Source: Fluviicola sp. (GTDB taxonomy: Bacteria > Bacteroidota > Bacteroidia > Flavobacteriales_D > Crocinitomicaceae). Taken from it: a stretch of DNA of 64,000 bases. Within the stretch, counting starts at the first letter, position 1. Every line of letters begins with the position of its first letter. The position numbers and the translations under genes were made by a program. The stretch covers positions 485,000 through 548,999 of the forward strand of contig NVXV01000001.1 of the NCBI GenBank assembly GCA_002734085.1. The letters are read 5' to 3'. This document shows positions 18,278 to 26,422 of this stretch, one piece after another. The notes beneath the pieces were generated by a model. It had not been told where the DNA came from and ran no database searches. It was given only the letters and a program-made list of their open reading frames with translations.

Positions 18278-21160
18278 ATGGGTGCATTTTCGAAACGGCA
18301 TATAGGTCCTTCTTCAAGTGAAAAGAAGGAAATGTTAAAGGCAATAGGTGTTGATTCTGTTGATCAGTTAATTAACAAGACGATTCCCGAAGGGATTAGG
18401 CTTCAGAAACCTCTAAATATTAGCGCTGCATTGACAGAAAAGCAATACTTAGATCATATAGCTGAAGTAGCCTCAAAAAACAAAGTATTTAAATCATACA
18501 TTGGCTTAGGCTATAGTGAAACTAATGTTCCACCCGTAATTCAGAGAAATGTGCTCGAAAACCCGGGGTGGTACACAGCTTACACACCATATCAAGCGGA
18601 AATTGCTCAAGGTAGACTTGAAGCGCTTTTAAATTTCCAAACCATGACATTGGATTTGACTGGGATGGAAATCGCAAATGCATCCTTATTAGACGAGGCA
18701 ACCGCAGCGTCTGAAGCGATGATTATGTTTTACAATGCTCGAAGTCGAGGTGATGTTAAAGCAGGAAAAAATAAATTCTTCGTTTCTGAATTTTGTTACC
18801 CACAAACGATCGATGTAGTAATTGGAAGAGCGAAAAACCTTGGAATTGAACTTGTGTTTGGTGAGCCAAAAGACTATGAATTTACAAGTGATGATTTCTT
18901 TGGAGCGTTGATTCAATATCCAGACGCTTTAGGTCGAATCAAGGATATTAAAAGCTTTACTAAAAAAGCGAATAAAAAAGATATTAGAGTAGCTGTTGCT
19001 GCAGACATCATGTCGTTGGTACTGTTAGAAGCTCCAGGAAGAATGGGCGCCGATGTTGTTTGTGGTTCAACTCAACGTTTTGGTGTACCAATGGGATATG
19101 GTGGTCCTCATGCTGCTTACTTCGCTACGAAAGAAGAATTTAAACGCTACGTTCCAGGTCGTATTATTGGCGTGTCAAAAGATGCGGATGATCAAATAGC
19201 CTACAGAATGGCGCTTCAAACACGAGAGCAGCATATAAAAAGAGATAAAGCAACTTCAAATATTTGTACTGCCCAGGCTTTGCTAGCTGTTATGGCTGGA
19301 ATGTATGCAGTTTATCACGGTCCGGTAGGATTAAAAGAAATTGCAACTACGATTCACAATCAAGCAGTAACAGTTCATAATGGAATTGAAAAAGCGGGCT
19401 ATAAAATCTTGCACGCTGATTATTTTGATACACTTTACGTGCAAACTCCAGAAGGCGTTTCTTGTACAGACGTTAGTGCGATTGCAACAGATAATATGAT
19501 TAATCTACGTTATGTAGATGATAATACGTTTTGTATTAGTATAGGAGAACGCACAAACGAACAAGAAGTAGAAGAATTAATCCAAGTATTAGCAAAAGCA
19601 AATGCTCAAGAAGTAGAAGAAATTCTTTTTGTTGAAGATAAAATAAATCCATCTTTCACGAATAATGCGCCGTTTTTAACACATGAGGTATTCAATAAAT
19701 ATCACTCTGAGTCAAAAATGATGCGCTACCTAAAGAAACTGGAAAACAAGGATTTGTCCTTGGTTCACTCCATGATTCCTTTAGGGTCTTGTACAATGAA
19801 ACTGAATGCAGCAGCTCAACTGATGCCTATTACTTGGTCGGAGTTTGCTAATATGCATCCTTTTGCCCCTACTTGGCAGGCTGAAGGTTATTTTCAAGTG
19901 TTTAAAGAATTAGAAAAAGATCTTTGTGAAATAACTGGTTTTGACGCTGTTTCATTACAACCCAACTCTGGTGCTCAAGGAGAATATGCTGGTTTAATGG
20001 TTATAAAAGCATACCACGAAGCAAATGGAGATATGAATAGAGACATTTGTATTATTCCTTCTTCTGCTCATGGAACTAATCCCGCTTCAGCTGTTATGGC
20101 CGGATTCAAAGTTGTGGTTACTAAGTGTGACGACGAGGGCAATATCGACATGGTTGACCTAAAGGAGAAAGTAGAAAAACACAGTGAAACCTTAGGTGCT
20201 TTAATGGTGACTTATCCATCAACTCACGGTGTATATGAAACTGGAATTAGAGAAATTACTCAATTAATACACGATAACGGTGGTCAAGTGTACATGGACG
20301 GAGCGAATATGAATGCTCAAGTTGGATTAACCAACCCCGGGAATATTGGAGCTGACGTTTGTCATTTAAATTTGCATAAAACCTTTGCTATTCCTCATGG
20401 AGGCGGCGGACCTGGAATGGGACCAATTGGTGTTGGCGCTCATTTAGCGCCTTTCCTACCAGGAAGTCAACTTGTTTCTGAAGCAGGAGGGAGTGATGCT
20501 ATTCACAGTATTTCTGGTGCTCCTTATGGGAGTGCTTTGATTTTACTTATTTCTTACGCATACATTAAAATGTTGGGTGCTGAAGGATTACAACATTCAA
20601 CTGAAATGGCAATTGTAAATGCCAACTACATTCGAGCGAAACTTAAAGACCACTACGATGTATTGTATACAGGTGTAAATGATACCGTGGCGCACGAAAT
20701 GATTTTAGATTGTCGTGATTTTAAACGAAGTGCGGATGTGGAAGTAGCAGACATGGCAAAGCGTTTGATCGATTATGGCTTCCACTCTCCAACAGTTTCT
20801 TTCCCAGTGGCTGGAACTTTAATGATTGAGCCTACAGAGTCTGAAGATAAAGAAGAGTTAGATAGATTCTGTGACGCTTTAATCAGTATTCGCAAGGAAA
20901 TTAAAGAAATTGAAAATGGTCATGCTGATAAGGCAAATAACTTATTGAAAAATGCACCACACACTGCTGATTGTATCATCAATAGAAATTGGGAATATCC
21001 TTACAGCCCCCAAGAAGCAGCCTATCCTCTTGATTACGTAAAGGAAAACAAATTTTGGGTTTCTGTAAGACGAGTAGACAATGCTTTTGGGGATAGAAAC
21101 TTAATGTGTTCTTGCCCTGCTGTTTCTTCTTATGAAGAGGAAAGTGGAGCATTAGCATAA
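18278..21160 (+). CDS. gcvP: Glycine dehydrogenase (decarboxylating), single-chain P protein
   Basis: P protein of the glycine cleavage system. It decarboxylates glycine using PLP and passes the aminomethyl group to the lipoyl H protein. The 960-residue chain carries both halves (P1 and P2) in one polypeptide. It opens with FSKRHIGPSS and YIGLGYSETNVPPVIQRN, and the second half has SMIPLGSCTMKLN, QPNSGAQGEYAGL, the PLP-binding NLHKTFAIPHGGGGPGMGP (Lys701) and a C-terminal NAFGDRNLMCSCPAVSSYEE. The genes for the T and H proteins are not in the window. A strong terminator follows. Confidence 0.98.
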   Translation: MGAFSKRHIGPSSSEKKEMLKAIGVDSVDQLINKTIPEGIRLQKPLNISAALTEKQYLDHIAEVASKNKVFKSYIGLGYSETNVPPVIQRNVLENPGWYTAYTPYQAEIAQGRLEALLNFQTMTLDLTGMEIANASLLDEATAASEAMIMFYNARSRGDVKAGKNKFFVSEFCYPQTIDVVIGRAKNLGIELVFGEPKDYEFTSDDFFGALIQYPDALGRIKDIKSFTKKANKKDIRVAVAADIMSLVLLEAPGRMGADVVCGSTQRFGVPMGYGGPHAAYFATKEEFKRYVPGRIIGVSKDADDQIAYRMALQTREQHIKRDKATSNICTAQALLAVMAGMYAVYHGPVGLKEIATTIHNQAVTVHNGIEKAGYKILHADYFDTLYVQTPEGVSCTDVSAIATDNMINLRYVDDNTFCISIGERTNEQEVEELIQVLAKANAQEVEEILFVEDKINPSFTNNAPFLTHEVFNKYHSESKMMRYLKKLENKDLSLVHSMIPLGSCTMKLNAAAQLMPITWSEFANMHPFAPTWQAEGYFQVFKELEKDLCEITGFDAVSLQPNSGAQGEYAGLMVIKAYHEANGDMNRDICIIPSSAHGTNPASAVMAGFKVVVTKCDDEGNIDMVDLKEKVEKHSETLGALMVTYPSTHGVYETGIREITQLIHDNGGQVYMDGANMNAQVGLTNPGNIGADVCHLNLHKTFAIPHGGGGPGMGPIGVGAHLAPFLPGSQLVSEAGGSDAIHSISGAPYGSALILLISYAYIKMLGAEGLQHSTEMAIVNANYIRAKLKDHYDVLYTGVNDTVAHEMILDCRDFKRSADVEVADMAKRLIDYGFHSPTVSFPVAGTLMIEPTESEDKEELDRFCDALISIRKEIKEIENGHADKANNLLKNAPHTADCIINRNWEYPYSPQEAAYPLDYVKENKFWVSVRRVDNAFGDRNLMCSCPAVSSYEEESGALA

Positions 21161-21178
21161 GCAATTAAATAAATATTA

Positions 21179-21209
21179 AAAAGGCGCAATATTTATTGCG
21201 CCTTTTTTA
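21179..21209 (+). terminator. Hairpin terminator of gcvP
   Basis: Perfect 10-bp stem AAGGCGCAAT / ATTGCGCCTT (21181-21204) with a 4-base loop, followed by TTTTT. The flanking A run also lets it work for the convergent REC gene. Confidence 0.9.
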
Positions 21210-21231
21210 TCGAAGTGGTTTCCACTACTAA

Positions 21232-21678
21232 CTAAACCACTTCTTTTTGACCTCTGAATTTTTCGTTAATTAATCGCTGTATTACTGCCCCAAGCCTATT
21301 CTTGGAGTTAACGTTTTTGTCCACATAATCATAAACCCCAAGGCGTAATAACTCACTAGTATTGTGCGGACTTTCTTGTGCGCTTATCATAATAATTTCA
21401 CAATTACTACAGTGTTCATTGGCCTCCTTAACAATGTCTGCACCCGAAAGTACATCCGTCTCCTCTTCATTAATCAAATAGTAATCCAGCACCATGATAC
21501 TTGTATCATCGTCTAATTCCTCAATACAGTCATGCGCATTGGTGTATGATTTTATTTCAAAATTAAACTCAGGATAAACAGATGAATTACAAATGGATTG
21601 TAAATACTTAGTTAGAGCCTTGTTATAGTATAAGTCGTCTTCAACGATAATTACTTTTAAATTTTTCTTTGTTTTCAT
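21232..21678 (-). CDS. Single-domain response regulator (REC only)
   Basis: A 148-residue cytoplasmic receiver domain with no output domain. The acidic pocket is VEDD (Glu13, Asp14, Asp15), the phospho-acceptor is Asp65 in MVLDYYL, the switch residue is Ser99 in IMISAQ, and the conserved Lys is Lys121 in DYVDKN. Its N terminus (VEDDLYYNKAL) resembles that of the neighbouring sigma-54 activator (VEDNEWYNKLL), suggesting a common origin. It is separated from that operon by 196 bases holding a good sigma-54 promoter and two palindromes, and no TAnnTTTG box. It probably receives phosphate from the upstream hybrid kinase's HPt domain (inference). Confidence 0.9.
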   Translation of the reverse strand: MKTKKNLKVIIVEDDLYYNKALTKYLQSICNSSVYPEFNFEIKSYTNAHDCIEELDDDTSIMVLDYYLINEEETDVLSGADIVKEANEHCSNCEIIMISAQESPHNTSELLRLGVYDYVDKNVNSKNRLGAVIQRLINEKFRGQKEVV

Positions 21679-21711
21679 AACTTTACTTTTTTATGGGTTC
21701 ACTGGGTTAAG

Positions 21712-21727
21712 TGCTATAGTTATGCCA
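21712..21727 (-). promoter_or_regulatory. Sigma-54 (RpoN) promoter of the single-domain REC gene
   Basis: On the minus strand this reads TGGCATAACTATAGCA, matching TGGCAC-N5-TTGCA with the invariant GG-N10-GC spacing. Transcription would start near 21700, about 22 bases before the ATG at 21678. No sigma-A box was found in the same region. Confidence 0.75.
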
Positions 21728-21792
21728 TAGAGCCTAAAAAAACATAAACGACTGAAAAACAAATGGTCACGCATTTTTGTGGGAGGCGTGAA

Positions 21793-21827
21793 TTTTCATA
21801 TTGAAAAAACCAGATTCAAAATGGTAA
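21793..21827. promoter_or_regulatory. Tandem palindromic enhancer sites upstream of the REC gene
   Basis: A perfect palindrome TTTTCA-TAT-TGAAAA occupies 21793-21807. A degenerate copy GATTCA-AAA-TGGTAA lies at 21813-21827, exactly 20 bases further on. Their centres are about 80 and 100 bases upstream of the sigma-54 element, the usual distance for an activator site. The same arrangement recurs at 26215-26249. An extra inverted repeat, CACGC-N13-GCGTG (21768-21790), lies between this site and the promoter. Confidence 0.65.
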
Positions 21828-21874
21828 TAATATCGATGAATTATTAAGGAAAGATATACTCTTTCAAGCTTGAA

Positions 21875-23230
21875 CTATTCTTGTTCTTTGTTCTCTTTTA
21901 ACAACCTGTAAACTGTTGTTTGACCAATGTTTAATTTATCGGCAACAAGTTTAGTGTCGCTGTTATATTGTTCCATATAAAGATTAACAATTCTTCTGTT
22001 GTATTCGCGCAGAGTTAGTTCTTCAGTTAAAATATCAGATAAAGCATTTGTTGTGGCAAGAGTAATAGACTCAGCTGTGATTTCATGGTCTGGAGACATC
22101 ACTGCGGCTAATTCGACAATAGACTTTAGTTCTCTAATGTTTCCTGGCCAGTGATAATTTAGCAATTTTTTTCTTGCGTTTTCAGAAATAGTTTTAGTAT
22201 TTAGTTTGTTGTCTTTACAAAAATTATCAATAAAAAATTTCGCCAACAACAATATATCCTGACCTCTTTCACGTAATGCTGGAAGGTGAATAGGTAACCC
22301 AATTAAACGATAATAGAGATCTTCTCTAAATTTTCCATTCTTCACATCTTCTTGTAAGTTCCGATTGGTTGCGATTATTATTCTACAATCAATATTAATA
22401 ACTTTATTACCTCCAACACGTGTAATCTCTTTTTCTTGAAGGACGCGTAATAATTTCGCCTGGAAATTCATATCCATTTCACCAATCTCATCCAAAAAAA
22501 GTGTTCCTCCTTTTGCTTCTTCAAATTTCCCTATTCTACGAGTGGCAGCACCCGTAAAAGCACCTTTTTCATGACCAAAGAGCTCACTTTCAATCAACTC
22601 TGAAGGTATTGCCGCCATGTTAATTGCTACAAAAGGGTTGTCTTTTCGTGGAGAATTATAATGAATCGCTTTTGAAACTACTTCCTTACCTGTTCCTGTT
22701 TCACCGCTGATTGTTACGTTTATATTTGTTTGAACAGCTTTATTCATTAATTCAAATACCTTTTTAAGCGCCGGACTATCGCCAATAATTGATTTTTCAA
22801 ACGTATATTTTCCTTGCACCTCTTTTTGTAAAGAGTTAATTCGGGTTTTTAGATGTGCATTCTTTTTTATGTGGCTAACAGTATTAATTAGCTTTTCTTT
22901 AATATCTTTTGATTTCACAAAATAATCATACGCGCCTGTTTTTAATAAGTCTACGGCAGTTTCAATATCATCTTGCTCTGAAATAATCAGCACTTCGATG
23001 TTTTCATTAAAGGATTTAATTTTTTTCAATATCTCCCCCCCGTTAATATCGGGTAAACGATAGTCAAGAGTAATAACATCTGGTTTTTGATGCAGCGCAT
23101 TCAGCAAGTCTTTCCCATTGAAGAATGTTTGAATCTCAAAATCTGGGTTTAGCGACAGGCTATGTACAAGCAATTTGTTGTACCATTCGTTATCTTCTAC
23201 TACAAAAATCAAGAAGGACTTATTTCCCAT
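21875..23230 (-). CDS. NtrC-type sigma-54-dependent response regulator
   Basis: A 451-residue bacterial enhancer-binding protein. The REC domain (1-120) has VEDN, phospho-acceptor Asp56 (ITLDYRLPD), IISEQD and Lys106. The AAA+ domain (about 145-375) has Walker A GETGTGKE (176-183), the sigma-54 contact loop GAFTGA (223-228), Walker B GGTLFLDEIGEM (241-252) and FREDLYYRL. The Fis-type helix-turn-helix is at the C terminus (TKLVADKLNIGQTTVYRLLKEN). When phosphorylated it should form a ring that opens sigma-54 promoters. The gene is last in an operon: its start overlaps the hybrid kinase gene by 11 bases. I infer that it binds the palindromes flanking the locus. Confidence 0.95.
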   Translation of the reverse strand: MGNKSFLIFVVEDNEWYNKLLVHSLSLNPDFEIQTFFNGKDLLNALHQKPDVITLDYRLPDINGGEILKKIKSFNENIEVLIISEQDDIETAVDLLKTGAYDYFVKSKDIKEKLINTVSHIKKNAHLKTRINSLQKEVQGKYTFEKSIIGDSPALKKVFELMNKAVQTNINVTISGETGTGKEVVSKAIHYNSPRKDNPFVAINMAAIPSELIESELFGHEKGAFTGAATRRIGKFEEAKGGTLFLDEIGEMDMNFQAKLLRVLQEKEITRVGGNKVINIDCRIIIATNRNLQEDVKNGKFREDLYYRLIGLPIHLPALRERGQDILLLAKFFIDNFCKDNKLNTKTISENARKKLLNYHWPGNIRELKSIVELAAVMSPDHEITAESITLATTNALSDILTEELTLREYNRRIVNLYMEQYNSDTKLVADKLNIGQTTVYRLLKENKEQE

Positions 23231-25640
23231 ACTGTTTTTTTAATTCAATTTTAATCTCCGCCATTATAAAATTAAACTCTTTTTTTACTTCTTCTATATG
23301 ATTTTGAATTGTTTCTAATTGTTCTTCTTTTTTGCACTTCGTTTCGAGTTCTTTTAAATGAGAATAAAGAAGATTTGCCGATAAGTGTTTAGCAGGTGTA
23401 CAGATCTTATGGCTGTATTCTGCCAACATTTTCCAGTCTTCTTTTTTAAATGACTTTTCAATTCCTGCGATTCCTTCAGAGGTAGAGGTTAAAAAAGTAT
23501 TTAACATTTCTCTATAGAAACCTTGATCTGTGTCACTAAGAGCTTTTAATGCTGAAAAATCAATTTTTTTATGACCATGAATAGGTTCGCTTCTTTGATA
23601 AATTGTACTACTAATATTTTCTATGTTTAAAACTCTTTTTATTTCTGAAAGCAGCTCATTTTCTTTAAAGGGTTTAGCAACAAACCCATTCATTCCAACA
23701 TTTGTGTAGTTTTTTCTATCATCCTCAGTTACCGCAGCAGTAAGCGCAATAATTGGAACATTATTTTTCATCTGTCTAATTTTTGCAGTGGATTTTACAC
23801 CATCAAGTTCAGGCATATAAGTATCCATTAATACCAAGTCGTAATTATTAGACTTTAATTCTTTAATTGCTTCAACTCCGGTGCTCGCTTCTGTAAAGCT
23901 TGAGGCTTGACCTTTTAATATTGTCACTAATAACTTTCTATTGTATTCTTCATCATCCACAATCAGTATTTTTAAACCTTTCGGGATAGTTATTTTTTTG
24001 TTCTTTTCACCTTCCAATCGTTCCACGTTTGTGATATCTACCTCACTTCCTTTTTGATATGGAATTTCAATTATAACAGTGGTTCCTTTGTTGGGACGAC
24101 TATTAATTTCTACTTTACCGTCATGCAATTTAACAAGCATATGGACGATAGAAAGCCCGAGTCCTGTTCCTCCGTAATTTCTAGATGTACTTTCTTCTGC
24201 TTGTTCAAACTCTTGAAACACTTTTGTAAGTTGTTTTTCACTCATTCCTATTCCCGTATCGCTAACCTCTAGACGAATTGTGGTATTTGTGTTGTTTTGC
24301 ATGATCTCAGAAAGAGTAATCGTAACACTTCCATTATCAGTAAATTTTAAAGAATTACTAATCAAATTAAGTAAAATTTGACGAAGGCGAAAAGGGTCTC
24401 CGAGAAGTATTAATTTGTCGGGAGTATTAATGTTGCATATAATTTTTGTCTTTTTTTCAGCGGCAAGAGGTTTAATAAAAGTAACCACATCCTCAACAAA
24501 TTCTTTTGGTTTAAAACCTATTTTTTCCAGCTTTAATTTTCCAGCCTGAAGCTTTGTGAAATCCAACACATCATTTATCAAATATAACAAATGATCTATT
24601 GATTTTCTGACCATATTCAGCTGTTCCTCTTGTTCTGTATTAAGTTTACTCTTTGAAAGCTGCTCTGTAAACCCAGCAATGGCATTCATGGGAGTTCTTA
24701 ACTCGTGACTCATATTAGCTAAGAAACGCTCTTTTGTTTCAGCCAAATCTTCTGCTTTAGCTTTTGCACGTTTTAGTGCTTTTCTATAGCGTGTATTGTT
24801 TCTTATGTAGTTGATGATAAGATAAGTCATGAAAGTTAAGAGTAAAGCGGTTAAAACGCAAAAAATAGCTATTTGACGATTGGTCTTTTGCATTGTTTCT
24901 TCTGCCTTATCGGTTTGCTTGTTTATGGCTATAAGCTCCTTATCTTCTATACTATTCAATAACTCATTGATTTTTATGTTGACCTTAATATCTGAGTTTA
25001 AAAACTCCAACTCTTTCTTTTTAAGTTCAGTCTCAATATTTTTCTCTTCGGCTTTTATGTTTTTTATTTCGTTACTCAATTCTTGAACAGATACTTCTTC
25101 ATTTAGCTTGTTTTCTTTCTTTTGAGTATCCGTATTGCGATTAAAAAGACTGTATAAAAATCCCTTCTCTTTGTTGTTTTCAATAGAAGGTGACTTTTCT
25201 ATTTTTCTAATTACTTTGTCCAAAGCTGCTTGTACTCTAAATTTATCTTGTAAGATTAAGAAATCGTTTAAACCCTTAAACTTTTTTGTAACTAATGATT
25301 CTAAGGAGTCCACATCTTTTATTAGCATTTGTTTTTGTGAGCTATAACTGTAAAGTTTATCCAGTTTTTTGTGAGCTCTATCTGTTGCTTCATAGAATTT
25401 TTCTAAATAAACCGTGTCCTTAATTAGGCTATATGTTTTTGCGTTATTTTCCGCTGTAAAAACATCATTCATTAATGATTTCGCAGTAACTAATCGCATA
25501 TCTACCCTAGTTTCTTCTGTAATTCCGGTGATAATATTTGAAAATTGACGATAAGTGAAAACACCCATTATCGTAACAAGCAGCACAACAATGATCATTA
25601 TAGTCACAATTTTGTATTGAAAAGAGTTTCTTTTATTCAT
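23220..25640 (-). CDS. Hybrid sensor histidine kinase with REC and HPt domains
   Basis: An inner-membrane sensor of about 806 residues. I start it at the ATG at 25640 (MNKRNSFQYK), five bases after the upstream REC gene's stop, rather than at the longer open frame. Order: TM1 (about 11-30); a charged, coiled-coil-rich extracytoplasmic region (about 31-260) with no recognised ligand-binding domain; TM2 (IAIFCVLTALLLTFMTYLIINYI); HisKA with ANMSHELRTPMNAIAGF (His near 310); HATPase (NLISNSLKFT, DTGIGM, GGTGLGLSIV); REC with ILIVDDEEYN, LVLMDTYMP, ALTA and KPF; and a C-terminal HPt with EYSHKICTPAKHLSANLL. The internal REC and HPt imply a four-step phosphorelay. The signal is unknown. Confidence 0.93.
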   Translation of the reverse strand: MNKRNSFQYKIVTIMIIVVLLVTIMGVFTYRQFSNIITGITEETRVDMRLVTAKSLMNDVFTAENNAKTYSLIKDTVYLEKFYEATDRAHKKLDKLYSYSSQKQMLIKDVDSLESLVTKKFKGLNDFLILQDKFRVQAALDKVIRKIEKSPSIENNKEKGFLYSLFNRNTDTQKKENKLNEEVSVQELSNEIKNIKAEEKNIETELKKKELEFLNSDIKVNIKINELLNSIEDKELIAINKQTDKAEETMQKTNRQIAIFCVLTALLLTFMTYLIINYIRNNTRYRKALKRAKAKAEDLAETKERFLANMSHELRTPMNAIAGFTEQLSKSKLNTEQEEQLNMVRKSIDHLLYLINDVLDFTKLQAGKLKLEKIGFKPKEFVEDVVTFIKPLAAEKKTKIICNINTPDKLILLGDPFRLRQILLNLISNSLKFTDNGSVTITLSEIMQNNTNTTIRLEVSDTGIGMSEKQLTKVFQEFEQAEESTSRNYGGTGLGLSIVHMLVKLHDGKVEINSRPNKGTTVIIEIPYQKGSEVDITNVERLEGEKNKKITIPKGLKILIVDDEEYNRKLLVTILKGQASSFTEASTGVEAIKELKSNNYDLVLMDTYMPELDGVKSTAKIRQMKNNVPIIALTAAVTEDDRKNYTNVGMNGFVAKPFKENELLSEIKRVLNIENISSTIYQRSEPIHGHKKIDFSALKALSDTDQGFYREMLNTFLTSTSEGIAGIEKSFKKEDWKMLAEYSHKICTPAKHLSANLLYSHLKELETKCKKEEQLETIQNHIEEVKKEFNFIMAEIKIELKKQYGK

Positions 25641-25645
25641 ATGAA

Positions 25646-26065
25646 TTAATTTAAATGAATCACTTTCTGTAAATATTTCTTGCAAATAATTTTTATTATA
25701 TAATCAGGGTAATTATCCTTTAATATGTACTGCCCCATAAACACTTGGTTATGGTTTTCAAACGTTTTAATAATCTCTTTAATGTTTTGACCCCCGTTGT
25801 CAGAAATCATAAGAATAATCAAACAATTCGGGTTTGTATTATATAAACCTGACAATAAAGCATCATTAGTAAAAGCCCTTTCATCTAAAAAAGCAAAGTC
25901 CATTTTTTTTTGGACTAGTTTATCGATGTTTTCTACATCAGGCTTACAAATAACACTCGTCTCGTCACTTTTAACTAAATGCCTTAATATAGTCGAGATT
26001 CTTTCTAAAAACCTATTGTCATTATCAACCACCAAGATACGATATTTTTCTTCTGTTTTTAACAT
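25646..26065 (-). CDS. Divergent single-domain response regulator
   Basis: A 139-residue receiver-like protein, first gene of the three-gene operon. It keeps the key positions: VVDNDN (Asp14, Asp16), Asp61 in DFAFLDERA, Ser88 in LMISDN and Lys116 in YILKDN. The sequence around them is unusual (no Pro after the phospho-acceptor loop), so its activity is less certain than that of the other receivers here. The hybrid kinase gene begins five bases after the stop. A weak sigma-54-like element and two palindromes lie upstream, and no sigma-A box was seen. Confidence 0.75.
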   Translation of the reverse strand: MLKTEEKYRILVVDNDNRFLERISTILRHLVKSDETSVICKPDVENIDKLVQKKMDFAFLDERAFTNDALLSGLYNTNPNCLIILMISDNGGQNIKEIIKTFENHNQVFMGQYILKDNYPDYIIKIICKKYLQKVIHLN

Positions 26066-26110
26066 GATAATTTTTCTTTACGGCGTTATATACCATTACT
26101 TAAGTATAGC

Positions 26111-26126
26111 TTCAAATGCAGTTCCA
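26111..26126 (-). promoter_or_regulatory. Possible sigma-54 promoter of the REC/hybrid kinase/activator operon
   Basis: The minus strand reads TGGAACTGCATTTGAA, aligning with TGGCAC-N5-TTGCA. The -12 GC is changed to GA, so it is weaker than the site at 21712. It lies about 104 bases from the nearest palindrome centre and 46 bases from the ATG at 26065. Confidence 0.45.
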
Positions 26127-26214
26127 GAAAAAAACAGCACAATAAAACAACGCACAAACCATTGTTATATAGGTGTATAGTGGTTTTTTTAGTAGGGTTG
26201 AGCAAAATAGAATT

Positions 26215-26249
26215 TCTTCAAAATGAAAAATAAATTTTCAAAATGAAAA
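26215..26249. promoter_or_regulatory. Tandem palindromic enhancer sites upstream of the kinase operon
   Basis: TCTTCA-AAA-TGAAAA (26215-26229, one mismatch) and TTTTCA-AAA-TGAAAA (26235-26249, perfect) are spaced exactly 20 bases start to start. This is the same motif and spacing as at 21793-21827. Confidence 0.65.
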
Positions 26250-26361
26250 TATAGAGTCAATATTGAAGAGCTAATTGTGAATATTCAGAATAACGGTGTG
26301 TTCGCCTAAACCAGTTGAATAGGAAAATGTTGGTAATACCTCTTATTCAATACGGTATAAA

Positions 26362-26380
26362 GGGCTTTTAGTAAAAACCC
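26362..26380 (-). terminator. Weak hairpin downstream of the decarboxylase gene
   Basis: GGGCTTTT (26362-26369) can pair with AAAAACCC (26373-26380) with one bulged base. On the minus strand it is followed by CTTTAT. It is a short, weak stem. Confidence 0.35.
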
Positions 26381-26422
26381 ATTAGCAATATCTCATTACG
26401 GAAAAGTTTTGGGGCTTAATAA

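Larger units (their letters stand above)
26066..26422. other. 357-base intergenic region with control sites of the two-component operon
   Basis: It holds no convincing reading frame. From left to right: the leader of the REC gene, a sigma-54-like box (26111-26126), tandem palindromes (26215-26249), and a weak hairpin (26362-26380) downstream of the decarboxylase gene. The rest is AT-rich with no structure I can name. Confidence 0.6.

Noticed and set aside
25797..26180. A 127-codon plus-strand frame opposite the first REC gene
   Set aside because: It overlaps a better-supported gene, has no conserved pattern and would run through the control region.
26215..26249. The direct repeats read as an attachment site or CRISPR-like repeat
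   Set aside because: There is no integrase, no third copy, and the palindrome and sigma-54 context explain them better.
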